From contig CAJXRP010000009.1 in NCBI GenBank assembly GCA_913060495.1, positions 1 through 64,000 of the forward strand: DNA of 64,000 nt, written 5' to 3'. Below the pieces are notes generated by a model that had not been told where the DNA came from, did not search any database, and saw only the letters and a list, made by a program, of their open reading frames with translations. Of the stretch, positions 40,370-49,614 are shown piece by piece (the first letter of the stretch is position 1; each line of letters starts with the position of its first letter). This stretch comes from an uncultured Gammaproteobacteria bacterium (GTDB lineage Bacteria > Pseudomonadota > Gammaproteobacteria > Pseudomonadales > Pseudohongiellaceae). The translations under genes and the position numbers were made by a program.

Positions 40370-41977
40370 ATGTTGAACGTTGATCGGAAAATATTGACCC
40401 TATCCTTTAGTATGTTGCTGCTCTCGGCTTGTGACACATTGCAGGTCGATCCTGCAGCTGCTATCGCGGATCGACCTGTTGAGGGCAGGCACCTTGTCTT
40501 ACCCGAGGAAGTTGCAGATTCCGATATTCCGGATATCGTCAGACCGTTGCCGGCAGTAACGGCCCCCCAATCTGAGGCTCCCTTAGAGCTCTATTCTGTG
40601 GTTGTTCAAGATGTCGATGTTAGGGAGCTTCTGTTTGCTATGGCTCGAGACGCAGACATCAATATCGATGTTCACTCTTCGGTTAGCGGTTCTGTCAGTC
40701 TGAATGCAATCGATCAAACGCTGCCGCAAATCCTTGATCGTCTTTCTAAGCAGGTAACAATAGTTTGGGATTTTGAGCGAGAAGACTATTTGACTGTAGC
40801 TGCTGATCTACCGGTGCTGCGAAACTACCGAATCGACTATGTGAATGTTGCAAGGAGCGCGGAGTCTGCGGTTGCCGTGGCTTCTGGGATTGGGGAAGAT
40901 GCGGCGAATACTTCTACATCTTCAATGAATCAGGTGTCGAATAATGATTTCTGGCAGATGTTGGAGTCTAACTTAGCGACAATACTCGGCGTGAGCACAG
41001 AAGATGCGGGTGCGAGCCCTATCATTATGAGCCCAGAGAGCGGGCTGGTTACGGTGCGCGCAACGAGCCGTCAGCATGAGGATGTCTTCGCCTTTATCGA
41101 GACAGTGAGAACGCGATCTCTCTACCAGGTTCTAATCGAGGCGACTATCGTTGAAGTGAACTTGAATGACAGGTTTCAATCGGGGGTCGATTGGTCGTTA
41201 CTGGCTAGAGACAATGGGCAGGTGAGTTTTACTCAGGATTTGCTGGGCTTAAACTTAGGTTCTAGCCCCACTAGTGTCTTAACCATAGATAAAACTGCAG
41301 GGCCGGATGCGATTAATGCTACGGTTAGATTGCTCTCTCAATTTGGTGATACGCAAGTATTGTCTAGCCCGAAACTGATGGCCCTTAATAATCAAACTGC
41401 AATGCTCAGAGTTGTCGATAGCAGAATCTATTTCACAATCGATGTTACGCCTGGTATAGCTGCGAGTGCGGCTGGTCCGGGAACACCGACAGTCTTCACT
41501 AGTGAAGTGCACAGTGTTCCCATAGGTTTTACGATGGCTGTGACTCCTCAGATAAGCGAGAACGATCAAGTCACACTTAACGTTCGACCAACTATTTCTC
41601 GAATCATCCGTTTCGTTAATGACCCTAACCCTGCCTTGGCGCAAGAAAATGTTATCAATGCCATTCCAGAGATTCAAATTCGTGAGATCGAATCCATACT
41701 GAAGGTCGAAAGTGGTCAGATCGCGATTTTGGGTGGCTTGATGCAAGACACTGTCGAAAACACTAATGCGGGATTGCCAGGACTGAATCGTCTACCCGTC
41801 GTAGGTAATTTTTTCAGCCAGAAAGATGACAACTTAATGAAGACAGAGTTGATAATTTTCATCCGCCCCGTTGTTATTCGGCAGCCTAGCATAGACGGTG
41901 ATTTTGAAAATTTTAGAGAATATTTGCCAACGGGGTCCAATTCCAATGGCAGCAGTAATGCTCAGCTAGCATTCTGA
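40370..41977 (+). CDS. mshL: MshL-like secretin lipoprotein
   Basis: This outer-membrane secretin would form the pilus exit pore. The ATG at 40370, with GGAG eight bases before, gives 535 residues. The N-terminus has a lipoprotein signal ending in LLLSAC, so Cys-22 is the lipidation site. An N0/STN-like domain (VVVQDVDVRELLFAMARD, near residues 75-92) is followed by a secretin domain (about 240-510) with VEVNLNDRFQSGVDWS and the signature VESGQIAILGGLMQD near residues 445-459. Length and order match MshL. Confidence 0.9.
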   Translation: MLNVDRKILTLSFSMLLLSACDTLQVDPAAAIADRPVEGRHLVLPEEVADSDIPDIVRPLPAVTAPQSEAPLELYSVVVQDVDVRELLFAMARDADINIDVHSSVSGSVSLNAIDQTLPQILDRLSKQVTIVWDFEREDYLTVAADLPVLRNYRIDYVNVARSAESAVAVASGIGEDAANTSTSSMNQVSNNDFWQMLESNLATILGVSTEDAGASPIIMSPESGLVTVRATSRQHEDVFAFIETVRTRSLYQVLIEATIVEVNLNDRFQSGVDWSLLARDNGQVSFTQDLLGLNLGSSPTSVLTIDKTAGPDAINATVRLLSQFGDTQVLSSPKLMALNNQTAMLRVVDSRIYFTIDVTPGIAASAAGPGTPTVFTSEVHSVPIGFTMAVTPQISENDQVTLNVRPTISRIIRFVNDPNPALAQENVINAIPEIQIREIESILKVESGQIAILGGLMQDTVENTNAGLPGLNRLPVVGNFFSQKDDNLMKTELIIFIRPVVIRQPSIDGDFENFREYLPTGSNSNGSSNAQLAF

Positions 41978-42021
41978 ATGCCACGTCACTACGAAATAAC
42001 TGAGAAGACTGAGACGATCCC

Positions 42022-43824
42022 ATGAGTTTATTGATGGACGCGCTGCGCAAGGCCGAAGAAGCAAAGAAGAAGGCTGCGCAAGAGAGTCAATCTGAAAAGG
42101 CTGTTGTTGCTGAAGAGCAGCAGCCCAGTGCAGTGGTCGAGAAAATTTTGGAAGATGCCCCTGCGCCTAAAATCGAACTCAGTATGGAGGCGATAGAAGA
42201 AGTTCCTGCCCGCTCGGTCGTCCCTAATATCGAAACCACAATAGAATTTGAAGACGAAGAAGATTATGTGCTGCCAACATCAGTAGCTGCTGCTACGGGC
42301 TCCGAGTCAGATGAAGGTGAAGATTCGAATGCAGAACAAAGCGCTGTCAATACTAATGAAGTCAGGCAAGAAAAGCCCATGGATTTTGGTGTTTCGCCTG
42401 CAAAATTAGATCCTGAGTCAGCAGCAGAAAATCAAACGGAGTCGACTGTAGAGCATGTCGCAATCGACTTCGATAGTTTTGAAAGCAAAGAGTTTGGTAC
42501 GTCAGCTAGCGATGATGAGGCGGCCCTTGATGCAGATGTTCCTGCCGTATCGAACAAAGAAGAGCCGGTTGCTACGCAGAGTTCGCGTGTCGTAGTTAAG
42601 GTGGCTGAAGAAGCGGGGGAGCTATCTCAAAAAAGAGCTGAACCCCAGAGAAGAACGGCTCAGAACGTATTCGCTGCAAAGAGGTCGTCACTACTAGCAA
42701 ATCCTATAGTGAAGACCTCTGCCGGTGTGGCAGTGGTTCTCGTTGTCGTTGCGCTATCTTCATATTTTTACATATCTTTAAATCAAGAATCAGCGTTCAA
42801 TATTCCTGCTGGGAGCTATGTTGCAACGGAGTTCGTCGACGACGGAGTTATTTCAGACTTGAGTGGAGAGCAGCTGTTCAATAACGCGGTCACTGTAACT
42901 GAAGTTGAGGAAGCTGCGGCGGCAGATGTTGCGAATGTTGTTATAGAGCCATCTGCAGCTACTGTCATAGCAGTCCCCGAGCCGAGTCGAAGTGCAGCGA
43001 ATTTGCAGCCCGAAGCAATAGTTGAAGAGCAGGCTCGCCTTGACACAGTGGTCACGACCATCGGAGATACGCCTACAGTTGCTATTGCACCAGTGCCAGA
43101 ACCTCCCGCCGAGCCAGAGGCGATAGCGGAGGAAGTGCAGCTTATTGCTAGAGTTGAAGTTAGTCCGCCAGCAGAGCCAACGAATCTAATTAGCTTCACG
43201 AGGCAAGAGACTCTAATAGCATTGGATCCAAGTATCGATCGGGCCTACACTGCCTATCAGCAAGGCTCATTGGATCAAGCGGAAGCATTGTATCGTCTGG
43301 CATTGACGAGTGATCCCATGCAGCGAGATGCTTTGTTGGGTTTGGCTACCATAGCTGCGCGAAATGGAAACTCTACAGAGGCTTTGGATCTTTATTCGCG
43401 ATTACTAGCGCGTAATCCTAGTGATCCGATTGCGCGTGCTGGTTTAATGGATATATTGCCAGCTGGCAGTCCTTCCACGCAGGAAGCTGAGTTAAAACGC
43501 CTGCTTAATGATCACCCGAATGTGGCGGCACTCTCTTATGCCTACGGAAACTTTCTCGCATCTAACCAGCGATGGTCTGAGGCACAGCAAGCGTATTTCA
43601 GAGCTTTACAGCTAGCCAAGTCAGATGCTGTTGTAAGTGGCCTAGTCAATCCAGATTATGCGTTCAATTTGGCGGTGAGCTTAGAGCATTTAAATCAGAG
43701 CGCGCCGGCACAGAATTACTATCGCGAGGCATTGGTCTACTCGGCGAATCATCCGGCGGGATTCGATCTTGCTGCCCTCAGAAGCCGTCTCGCGAGCACG
43801 GTAGGAAACAGTAATAATGAGTGA
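42022..43824 (+). CDS. mshN: MshN-like TPR protein
   Basis: The 600-residue protein begins MSLLMDALRKAEEAKKKA, a short motif common to MshN/ExeB-type proteins. It has a long acidic, Ala/Glu/Val-rich cytoplasmic part and one membrane segment near residues 233-254 (VAVVLVVVALSSYFYI). A periplasmic Pro/Glu-rich linker leads to TPR repeats from about residue 400 to 580 (AYTAYQQGSLDQAEALYRLA and following). It probably serves as an assembly scaffold for the secretin complex. It is considerably longer than many MshN proteins, mostly through the disordered linkers. Its last 8 bases overlap mshE. Confidence 0.8.
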   Translation: MSLLMDALRKAEEAKKKAAQESQSEKAVVAEEQQPSAVVEKILEDAPAPKIELSMEAIEEVPARSVVPNIETTIEFEDEEDYVLPTSVAAATGSESDEGEDSNAEQSAVNTNEVRQEKPMDFGVSPAKLDPESAAENQTESTVEHVAIDFDSFESKEFGTSASDDEAALDADVPAVSNKEEPVATQSSRVVVKVAEEAGELSQKRAEPQRRTAQNVFAAKRSSLLANPIVKTSAGVAVVLVVVALSSYFYISLNQESAFNIPAGSYVATEFVDDGVISDLSGEQLFNNAVTVTEVEEAAAADVANVVIEPSAATVIAVPEPSRSAANLQPEAIVEEQARLDTVVTTIGDTPTVAIAPVPEPPAEPEAIAEEVQLIARVEVSPPAEPTNLISFTRQETLIALDPSIDRAYTAYQQGSLDQAEALYRLALTSDPMQRDALLGLATIAARNGNSTEALDLYSRLLARNPSDPIARAGLMDILPAGSPSTQEAELKRLLNDHPNVAALSYAYGNFLASNQRWSEAQQAYFRALQLAKSDAVVSGLVNPDYAFNLAVSLEHLNQSAPAQNYYREALVYSANHPAGFDLAALRSRLASTVGNSNNE

Positions 43825-45532
43825 GAAACCTAAAGCATCTAAGTTGCAACTCGGTGATGCTCTAATCAAGAAGGGAATTATCACCCCTGATCAATTGACG
43901 ATTGCTCTCTTAGAACAACAGAGTCTTGGTAAGCGTATTGGCGCAGTGCTTATTCATTTGGGTTTCGTAACTGACTCCATTATTCGTGATGCCTTGAGTG
44001 AAAATACCGGTTATGCCACTGTTGATGTTGCCGGCTCAGTAATCGACGCCGATGCTATAAATATGGTCCCGCAGGATCTGGCTAGGCGCTACAAGGTTTT
44101 ACCACTTTCGTATAACTCGACTTCCCACGAGCTCACGGTGGCAATGCCGGATACCTATAACATTGTGGCGCTCGATCAAATTCGCGCATTGCATGATACC
44201 AAGTTGCAGATTCTCCCAGTACTAGGTAACGAGACTGATATAGCCGGCACTATCGAAGAGATCTATGGCTTTGATCTTTCCATCGACGGTATTCTTGAAG
44301 AGATTGAAACAGGAGAAGTAGATCTAGACAATCTCCAGACTGAAGGGGATCAATACCATCATCCTATGGTGCGGCTCATTAATGCGCTATTAGCCGATGC
44401 AGTTCAGCAAGGTGCGTCGGATATTCACTTTGAGCCCGAAGAAGCCTTTCTCAGAATTCGTTACCGTGTCGATGGTGTGTTGCGTCAGATTAGAAGTTTG
44501 CATAAGAGCTACTGGGCAGCGATGGTAGTGCGATTAAAAGTGATAAGCGGCATGAACATAGCTGAATCGAGGGCGCCTCAGGATGGACGGATATCTCTAA
44601 CCCTGATCGGCAGGCAGATAGATTTCAGAGTTGCAGCTCAGCCTACTACACACGGCGAGAACATCGTGCTTAGAATTTTGGACAGGCGCAAGGGCATCGT
44701 TCCCTTAGAGTCTTTGGGGTTGAGTGAAGAAAATCTGTATGCAATTAAGTTGATGCTTTCCAAGCCCGAAGGTGTGATTTTGGTTACTGGACCTACGGGT
44801 AGTGGTAAGACCACTACACTCTATTCAGTTTTGAATCACATCAATACGGCAGCAATCAATATTATGACCATGGAAGACCCGGTTGAATATCCGATGCCAA
44901 TGATTCGCCAGACTTCGATTAATGCAGCAGCGAAGATGGATTTCGCTGAAGGTATTCGCTCGATGATGCGTCAGGATCCAGATGTTATTTTGGTAGGTGA
45001 AATTCGTGACAATATAACCGCTGAAATGGCTTTCCGAGCAGCGATGACGGGCCATCAAGTCTTCTCAACACTGCATACCAATTCTGCGATTGGCTCAGTG
45101 CCGCGGTTAACGGACCTGGGTGTTTTGCCGGACCTTCTCTCTGCAAATCTGATTGGTATTATCGGTCAGCGGCTATTGCGTAGACTCTGTAAGGACTGCA
45201 AGAAACCGCAAGAACTTGGCAATCTGGAGCGTACTCTGCTTAAGATCGATGCGAATGACACCCAAACACAGATCTATCAGGCCGAAGGTTGTTCCGAGTG
45301 TAGTGGTCTTGGCTATAAGGGTCGTACGTCGATACTAGAAATTTTGCAGACCACCGATAGTCTTAGAAAGCTCATCTCGGAAAATGCCTCCGCGCATTCC
45401 CTGAAACATGCAGCCGCAAAAGAAGGCTTTAAGACGCTGGCTGACGATGCATGTCGACGGGTTATCGACGGCACAACTAGCCTCGATGAAATTACCCGTA
45501 TTGTAGACCTCACCGATAGGTTGGGAGACTAA
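43817..45532 (+). CDS. mshE: MshE-like pilus extension ATPase
   Basis: The 571-residue GspE-family ATPase has an N-terminal MshEN domain with two c-di-GMP-type half-motifs (QLGDALIKKGIITPDQL near residues 11-27 and RIGAVLIHLGFVTDSII near 41-57). Walker A is GPTGSGKTT (325-333) and the Walker B region DPDVILVGEIRD is near residue 391. The zinc site is C458/C461/C492/C495. In Vibrio MshE binding of c-di-GMP to this domain drives pilus extension, and the first half-motif here has Gln where Arg is common. The start lies inside mshN by 8 bases. It sits 7 bases before the platform gene. Confidence 0.92.
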   Translation: MSEKPKASKLQLGDALIKKGIITPDQLTIALLEQQSLGKRIGAVLIHLGFVTDSIIRDALSENTGYATVDVAGSVIDADAINMVPQDLARRYKVLPLSYNSTSHELTVAMPDTYNIVALDQIRALHDTKLQILPVLGNETDIAGTIEEIYGFDLSIDGILEEIETGEVDLDNLQTEGDQYHHPMVRLINALLADAVQQGASDIHFEPEEAFLRIRYRVDGVLRQIRSLHKSYWAAMVVRLKVISGMNIAESRAPQDGRISLTLIGRQIDFRVAAQPTTHGENIVLRILDRRKGIVPLESLGLSEENLYAIKLMLSKPEGVILVTGPTGSGKTTTLYSVLNHINTAAINIMTMEDPVEYPMPMIRQTSINAAAKMDFAEGIRSMMRQDPDVILVGEIRDNITAEMAFRAAMTGHQVFSTLHTNSAIGSVPRLTDLGVLPDLLSANLIGIIGQRLLRRLCKDCKKPQELGNLERTLLKIDANDTQTQIYQAEGCSECSGLGYKGRTSILEILQTTDSLRKLISENASAHSLKHAAAKEGFKTLADDACRRVIDGTTSLDEITRIVDLTDRLGD

Positions 45533-45539
45533 GCGCCCT

Positions 45540-46745
45540 ATGTCACTCTTCAGCTACAAAGCGATTGATAGCAAGGGCCGAAATCAGGTTGGCACATTAG
45601 ATGCCGCCAATGAAGGTGATCTCGAGCTTCGACTTAGTCGCATGGGCATGGATCTTATTAAGTGCAAGTTTGTGGAAGAAAAGAGAAGCCTATTTGGTGG
45701 TGGTGCAATTCGGCGGATTGACCTTATAAATTTCTGTTTTCATATGGAGCAGTTAACTCGTTCCGGCGTTTCAATACTGGAAGGTCTAATCGACCTGCGT
45801 GATAGTGTCGAACAGGCAAGTTTTCGCCGCGTTATCGGCCAAGTGATCGATGACATCGAGGGTGGCATGACTCTTTCGAAGGCTCTGGCTGAGCACCCTA
45901 AAGTATTCGACGACATGTTTACTAATTTAATTGCCGCGGGCGAAGAGAGTGGACAGCTACCTGATGTGTTTCTTTCCTTGAATGAGATGATTAAGTGGCA
46001 TGATGAGCTAATTAACACGACTAAGAAGTTGCTGATTTTTCCCGTATTTGTTGGAGCCGTGGTGATGGCTGTGGTGGGTTTTTTGATGGTCTATTTGGTG
46101 CCCCAGTTGGTGAGTTTCATCGAAGGAATTGGACAGGAATTGCCTACCCATACGAAACTGCTGATCGCCACCTCTAATTTCTTTGTGAATTTCTGGTATC
46201 TATTCACGCTCGTGCCGCTGGCTATTTGGATTGTAATTAAAATATTGACCAGTGTGAGTTACGAGGCGCGCTATCAGCTTGATTCCTTCAAGTTGCGAGC
46301 TTGGCAAATTGGGCCGGTATTGAAGAAAATCATACTGTCACGTTTCGCTAACCTATTCGCGATGTTATATAAGGCAGGTATTCCCGTACTAAAGTGTATA
46401 GAGATAACTGAGCGTGCTTCCGGCAACGAAGCTATTCGTCATGCCCTGAGCAAGGCGCGTGATGAGATTCAGGAAGGCAAGGGTGTCTCTACAAGTTTTC
46501 GGAATACCGGGCTATTTCCGCCCCTAGTTGTACGAATGATAAAAGTTGGCGAGGCTACCGGTCAGTTGGATAATGCGCTGTTAAACGTAAGTTATTTTTA
46601 TGAGCGTGATATCAAAGATTCGATCGACAAAGTACAGGCTATGATTCAGCCCGCTATGACAGTTGTTTTAGGCGCCATTTTAGGCTGGGTAATGTTGTCG
46701 GTTATGGGCCCAGTTTATAGTTCCATTGGTAATATGGCGATATAG
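45540..46745 (+). CDS. mshG: MshG-like inner-membrane platform protein
   Basis: The 401-residue PilC/GspF-family protein spans the inner membrane and couples the ATPase to pilin polymerisation. It has two T2SSF domains (about residues 60-190 and 265-390), each with the pattern FCFHMEQLTRSGVSILEGL / FANLFAMLYKAGIPVLKCI. Membrane segments lie near residues 168-190, 215-235 and 375-395. It follows mshE directly, as in MSHA loci. Confidence 0.92.
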   Translation: MSLFSYKAIDSKGRNQVGTLDAANEGDLELRLSRMGMDLIKCKFVEEKRSLFGGGAIRRIDLINFCFHMEQLTRSGVSILEGLIDLRDSVEQASFRRVIGQVIDDIEGGMTLSKALAEHPKVFDDMFTNLIAAGEESGQLPDVFLSLNEMIKWHDELINTTKKLLIFPVFVGAVVMAVVGFLMVYLVPQLVSFIEGIGQELPTHTKLLIATSNFFVNFWYLFTLVPLAIWIVIKILTSVSYEARYQLDSFKLRAWQIGPVLKKIILSRFANLFAMLYKAGIPVLKCIEITERASGNEAIRHALSKARDEIQEGKGVSTSFRNTGLFPPLVVRMIKVGEATGQLDNALLNVSYFYERDIKDSIDKVQAMIQPAMTVVLGAILGWVMLSVMGPVYSSIGNMAI

Positions 46746-46753
46746 GGAAAGTA

Positions 46754-48286
46754 ATGTTAGGTTTCGGCTCATCACCTGAGAAGCGCATAATCCTCATAAA
46801 TTTTGAGGGTTTGACCGTTTATGGTCTAGACAATGACCGTCTGATGAAGCTAGCCGTATTTGTTGACGATGATGTCGGTCATGACAAATTTCGCACCTAC
46901 GTCATCGATGAGTCGATTACACAAACATCCCTAATCATAGATTCTCCTGCTGAAGATTTCATTGTAGAGAAAGTTGTTCATGTAGGCCCTTATGATAGAA
47001 AGTCATTTTTGGCTAGAAAGCTTGAGCAGCATTTCCGTAACGTCGAGTTTCGATCCGCCAAAGTGCTTGGTAGAGAAAAATCAGGACGCCGTGACGACAG
47101 AGTGTTATTCAGCGCGATAACCCAGACTAGGAATGTCGACAACTGGGTTCGGGTTCTGTTGCAAGAGCAGGTGTCCATTAAGAGCATAACGTCTCCGGCT
47201 TTTGCTATTTCCAAAGTAGTTCGGGAACTGGGTCTACAGACGAGTAAAGAATTTCTCTTGGTAAACTGGCAGCGAAACGGCATTCGTCAGTCGTTGATTT
47301 CAAATCATAAGCTAATGTTCAGCCGACTTACTCCGCTGCCACTTGATCCCGGTGCAGACCTAGCGAAGGCGATTCTGGATGCAACGACGCAATCTGTTGA
47401 GTATTTAGATCGAATAGGTTTGTTACAGAGCGGCAGTTCGCCAGACCTACATGTTGTTTCGCCCGTCCTCGAAGAAGATTCCTTTCTGAATCAGCCTGGT
47501 AGTGCTGATTTTGGTTCTATCTTTCATCATAATTCAATCGACTTGATGCCGATCGAAAAATACGGTGGTCCGCAGAACGAGATAACCGCAATTTTGCTCT
47601 GTCTCGATTGGGGCGTGCGCAACGGAGATTTTGGTAATATCTATGCATCGCAGAGAGCTATGCGATTTACAAAGCTAAGGATGCAGCGAAATTTCATTGT
47701 TCTTGGCTGTCTGCTAGCGCTTTTTGTAGGCGGAGTGGTTAGTGCTCCTGTACTTAACGATACACTTCAAAGCCAGTCTGGCTATAGAACCATCACAACT
47801 GACATGCAGCCTATTCAAGAGCAATACGATGAGCTGACTGCGCAGTTTCCAGCCACACCGATTCCTTCTGAAGCAATGGAATTGGTAGTGAACAGTTACG
47901 ATCTAATAAATAGTCATAATCATTATCCTGTGGAGCTGCTTAGTGAAATTTCAGAGGCAGTGGAACAGCACCCCACCATCAGCCTGTCCTCAATAGTTTG
48001 GAATTTGGTAGCAGATGATGAATATTTGGATATTAACAATGCCATTCTAGCTGACACCGCAACAATAGAGCTGGAGTTGCATGGTGCTCAGTTGGGCGCC
48101 GCCGGTTATGAGAGTTCAGATTCGCGGCTGCGCGCATTCATGGATTTTCTGTCCGTTATTGAAGGAGCTACCGTAACAGCTATTCGTCTTCCTGTAGAAA
48201 ACGGTCCTAACGCTTCGGTGACTGCAGTGGTGGGTGGTGAGCAGTTCGATTCTGAATTTTCCTTGCGTATGAGGATAGAGAAATAG
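46754..48286 (+). CDS. PilM/PilN-like fusion protein (MshI-like)
   Basis: The 510-residue protein begins with a cytoplasmic part (about 1-300) that looks like an actin-fold PilM/MshI/GspL domain, for example RIILINFEGLTVYGLDNDRL. One membrane segment lies near 313-333 (FIVLGCLLALFVGGVVSAP), followed by a periplasmic portion ending in a ferredoxin-like PilN-type strand pattern (TATIELELHGAQLG, VTAIRLPVENG). In most loci these are two proteins, so this would be a natural fusion of the alignment subcomplex. The stop TAG directly abuts the next ATG. Homology is judged by layout and context, not by strong motifs. Confidence 0.65.
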   Translation: MLGFGSSPEKRIILINFEGLTVYGLDNDRLMKLAVFVDDDVGHDKFRTYVIDESITQTSLIIDSPAEDFIVEKVVHVGPYDRKSFLARKLEQHFRNVEFRSAKVLGREKSGRRDDRVLFSAITQTRNVDNWVRVLLQEQVSIKSITSPAFAISKVVRELGLQTSKEFLLVNWQRNGIRQSLISNHKLMFSRLTPLPLDPGADLAKAILDATTQSVEYLDRIGLLQSGSSPDLHVVSPVLEEDSFLNQPGSADFGSIFHHNSIDLMPIEKYGGPQNEITAILLCLDWGVRNGDFGNIYASQRAMRFTKLRMQRNFIVLGCLLALFVGGVVSAPVLNDTLQSQSGYRTITTDMQPIQEQYDELTAQFPATPIPSEAMELVVNSYDLINSHNHYPVELLSEISEAVEQHPTISLSSIVWNLVADDEYLDINNAILADTATIELELHGAQLGAAGYESSDSRLRAFMDFLSVIEGATVTAIRLPVENGPNASVTAVVGGEQFDSEFSLRMRIEK

Positions 48287-48949
48287 ATGGCGGTTAGAAG
48301 AGGAAATCTTAAAGCAGACTTAGCGTGGTTAAAATGGTGGCTAGTGCTGCTCGCGATAGCTATATCCATCGCTATTGGTGGGTATTGGTCTGCCATGTAT
48401 TACCGTAATGAAGTGCGTCAGCTCGAATTCGGTACTCGGTCCAGTTTTGATATTCTTTTACAAGAAGTGACGCAAATCGAAGAATCGGAACAAATAATAG
48501 TTGAAAATATCGACCTCTTTAATTCACTGGTCGCGAATCGGCTACTGGATGAGGAAGATAGAGTCTCTTTGCTAGAGGATATTCGCAGAATACGTGACAA
48601 CTTCCGTCTGTTTCCCATCGATGTGGAAATAAGAGAGCAGACAAGTCATATGCTTGAGTATGACGAGGGCGTAGAGTTTCCAGAGGAATTCATCTCGATT
48701 CGCAGCAGCAGCATATTGATGCGTTTACCGCTGTTACACGAGGAAGACCTTTCCCGCTTCCTCAATGCCTTTCTAGATACTGGAAGGCTAATGGTCACGA
48801 CATCCTGCACTATTACGGATGTTTCGCTGAGCCCTGAGGACTTACTCGAAATTGTTGCGCACCAGATAGCGAGTTGCGAATTCATTTGGTACACCTTCAG
48901 GCGCGAGTTACCGCCAGAGGAAGGGGAGTTTGATGAATACGCTGATTAA
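48287..48949 (+). CDS. PilO/MshJ-like alignment protein
   Basis: The 220-residue single-pass protein has a short basic N-terminus, a membrane segment near residues 16-37 (WWLVLLAIAISIAIGGYW), a coiled-coil-like acidic stretch (about 45-100), and a periplasmic alpha-beta domain. This layout fits PilO/MshJ. Its place right after the PilM/PilN-like gene supports the assignment, although no conserved signature stands out. It is very acidic at the C-terminus. Confidence 0.55.
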   Translation: MAVRRGNLKADLAWLKWWLVLLAIAISIAIGGYWSAMYYRNEVRQLEFGTRSSFDILLQEVTQIEESEQIIVENIDLFNSLVANRLLDEEDRVSLLEDIRRIRDNFRLFPIDVEIREQTSHMLEYDEGVEFPEEFISIRSSSILMRLPLLHEEDLSRFLNAFLDTGRLMVTTSCTITDVSLSPEDLLEIVAHQIASCEFIWYTFRRELPPEEGEFDEYAD

Positions 48950-48990
48950 TGTTTTAGAAAATTTCTAGAAACACCATAGTTGTAGAGCTT

Positions 48991-49614
48991 ATGAAGCATA
49001 AAGTGAAAAACATAATTCAAAGAGCACTCTCTTTACAGATATGTATAGCTGTAGTTGTTTGCATGCTTGTTCCAGTGCAGCTCTCGGCTCAATCTCTGCA
49101 ACGAATTTTCTCTACGCCAGCTTTGCGAGCAGAGCTGGACCGGATTCGCTTCCAGATAGCCTCCGGTGTGGTTATTGAGGAGGAGGTGGTGGATGAAGGG
49201 CCTCTTATCGATGTGCCATTCTTTTCGGATGAGGAAGAAGAGCTTGTCTATGCATTGGGTGGCAGCATGCGTAAGGCGGATGGTAGTTATACTGTTTGGC
49301 TCAACAACGTAGCCTACGATCAAGGCAGTCTGCCAAACAATATGGAATTGTTGTCGCCCTTCAGTCAAGGAAAAGTGCGAATTCGCGACACAGGCACTGG
49401 CGCTGACTTTGATGTTAAGCCCGGACAGGTGCTCAACCTTACTACCGGGCAGCTCTATGAATCCTATCAATATCAGGCGGTGTTAGAAGCTGCAGCTGCA
49501 GAAGCGGCACGCCTCGCTTTGGAAGAGGCAGCGAATGCGAGTCAAAGCAGCGGTTCGGCTATTCTTGATAGTGCTGCGGTAAGTAATGTGTTGGAAGCAG
49601 CGCAGGACCTATGA
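48991..49614 (+). CDS. Periplasmic MshK/PilP-like pilus protein
   Basis: The 207-residue protein has a signal peptide (ICIAVVVCMLVPVQLSAQ, cleavage near residue 34). A small beta domain near residues 90-155 contains GGSMRKADGSYTVWLNN and FDVKPGQVLNL, like the MshK/PilP/GspC fold that docks the secretin. An Ala/Glu-rich helical tail follows. Position after the PilO-like gene matches MshK. Its stop overlaps the next start by four bases. Confidence 0.6.
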   Translation: MKHKVKNIIQRALSLQICIAVVVCMLVPVQLSAQSLQRIFSTPALRAELDRIRFQIASGVVIEEEVVDEGPLIDVPFFSDEEEELVYALGGSMRKADGSYTVWLNNVAYDQGSLPNNMELLSPFSQGKVRIRDTGTGADFDVKPGQVLNLTTGQLYESYQYQAVLEAAAAEAARLALEEAANASQSSGSAILDSAAVSNVLEAAQDL

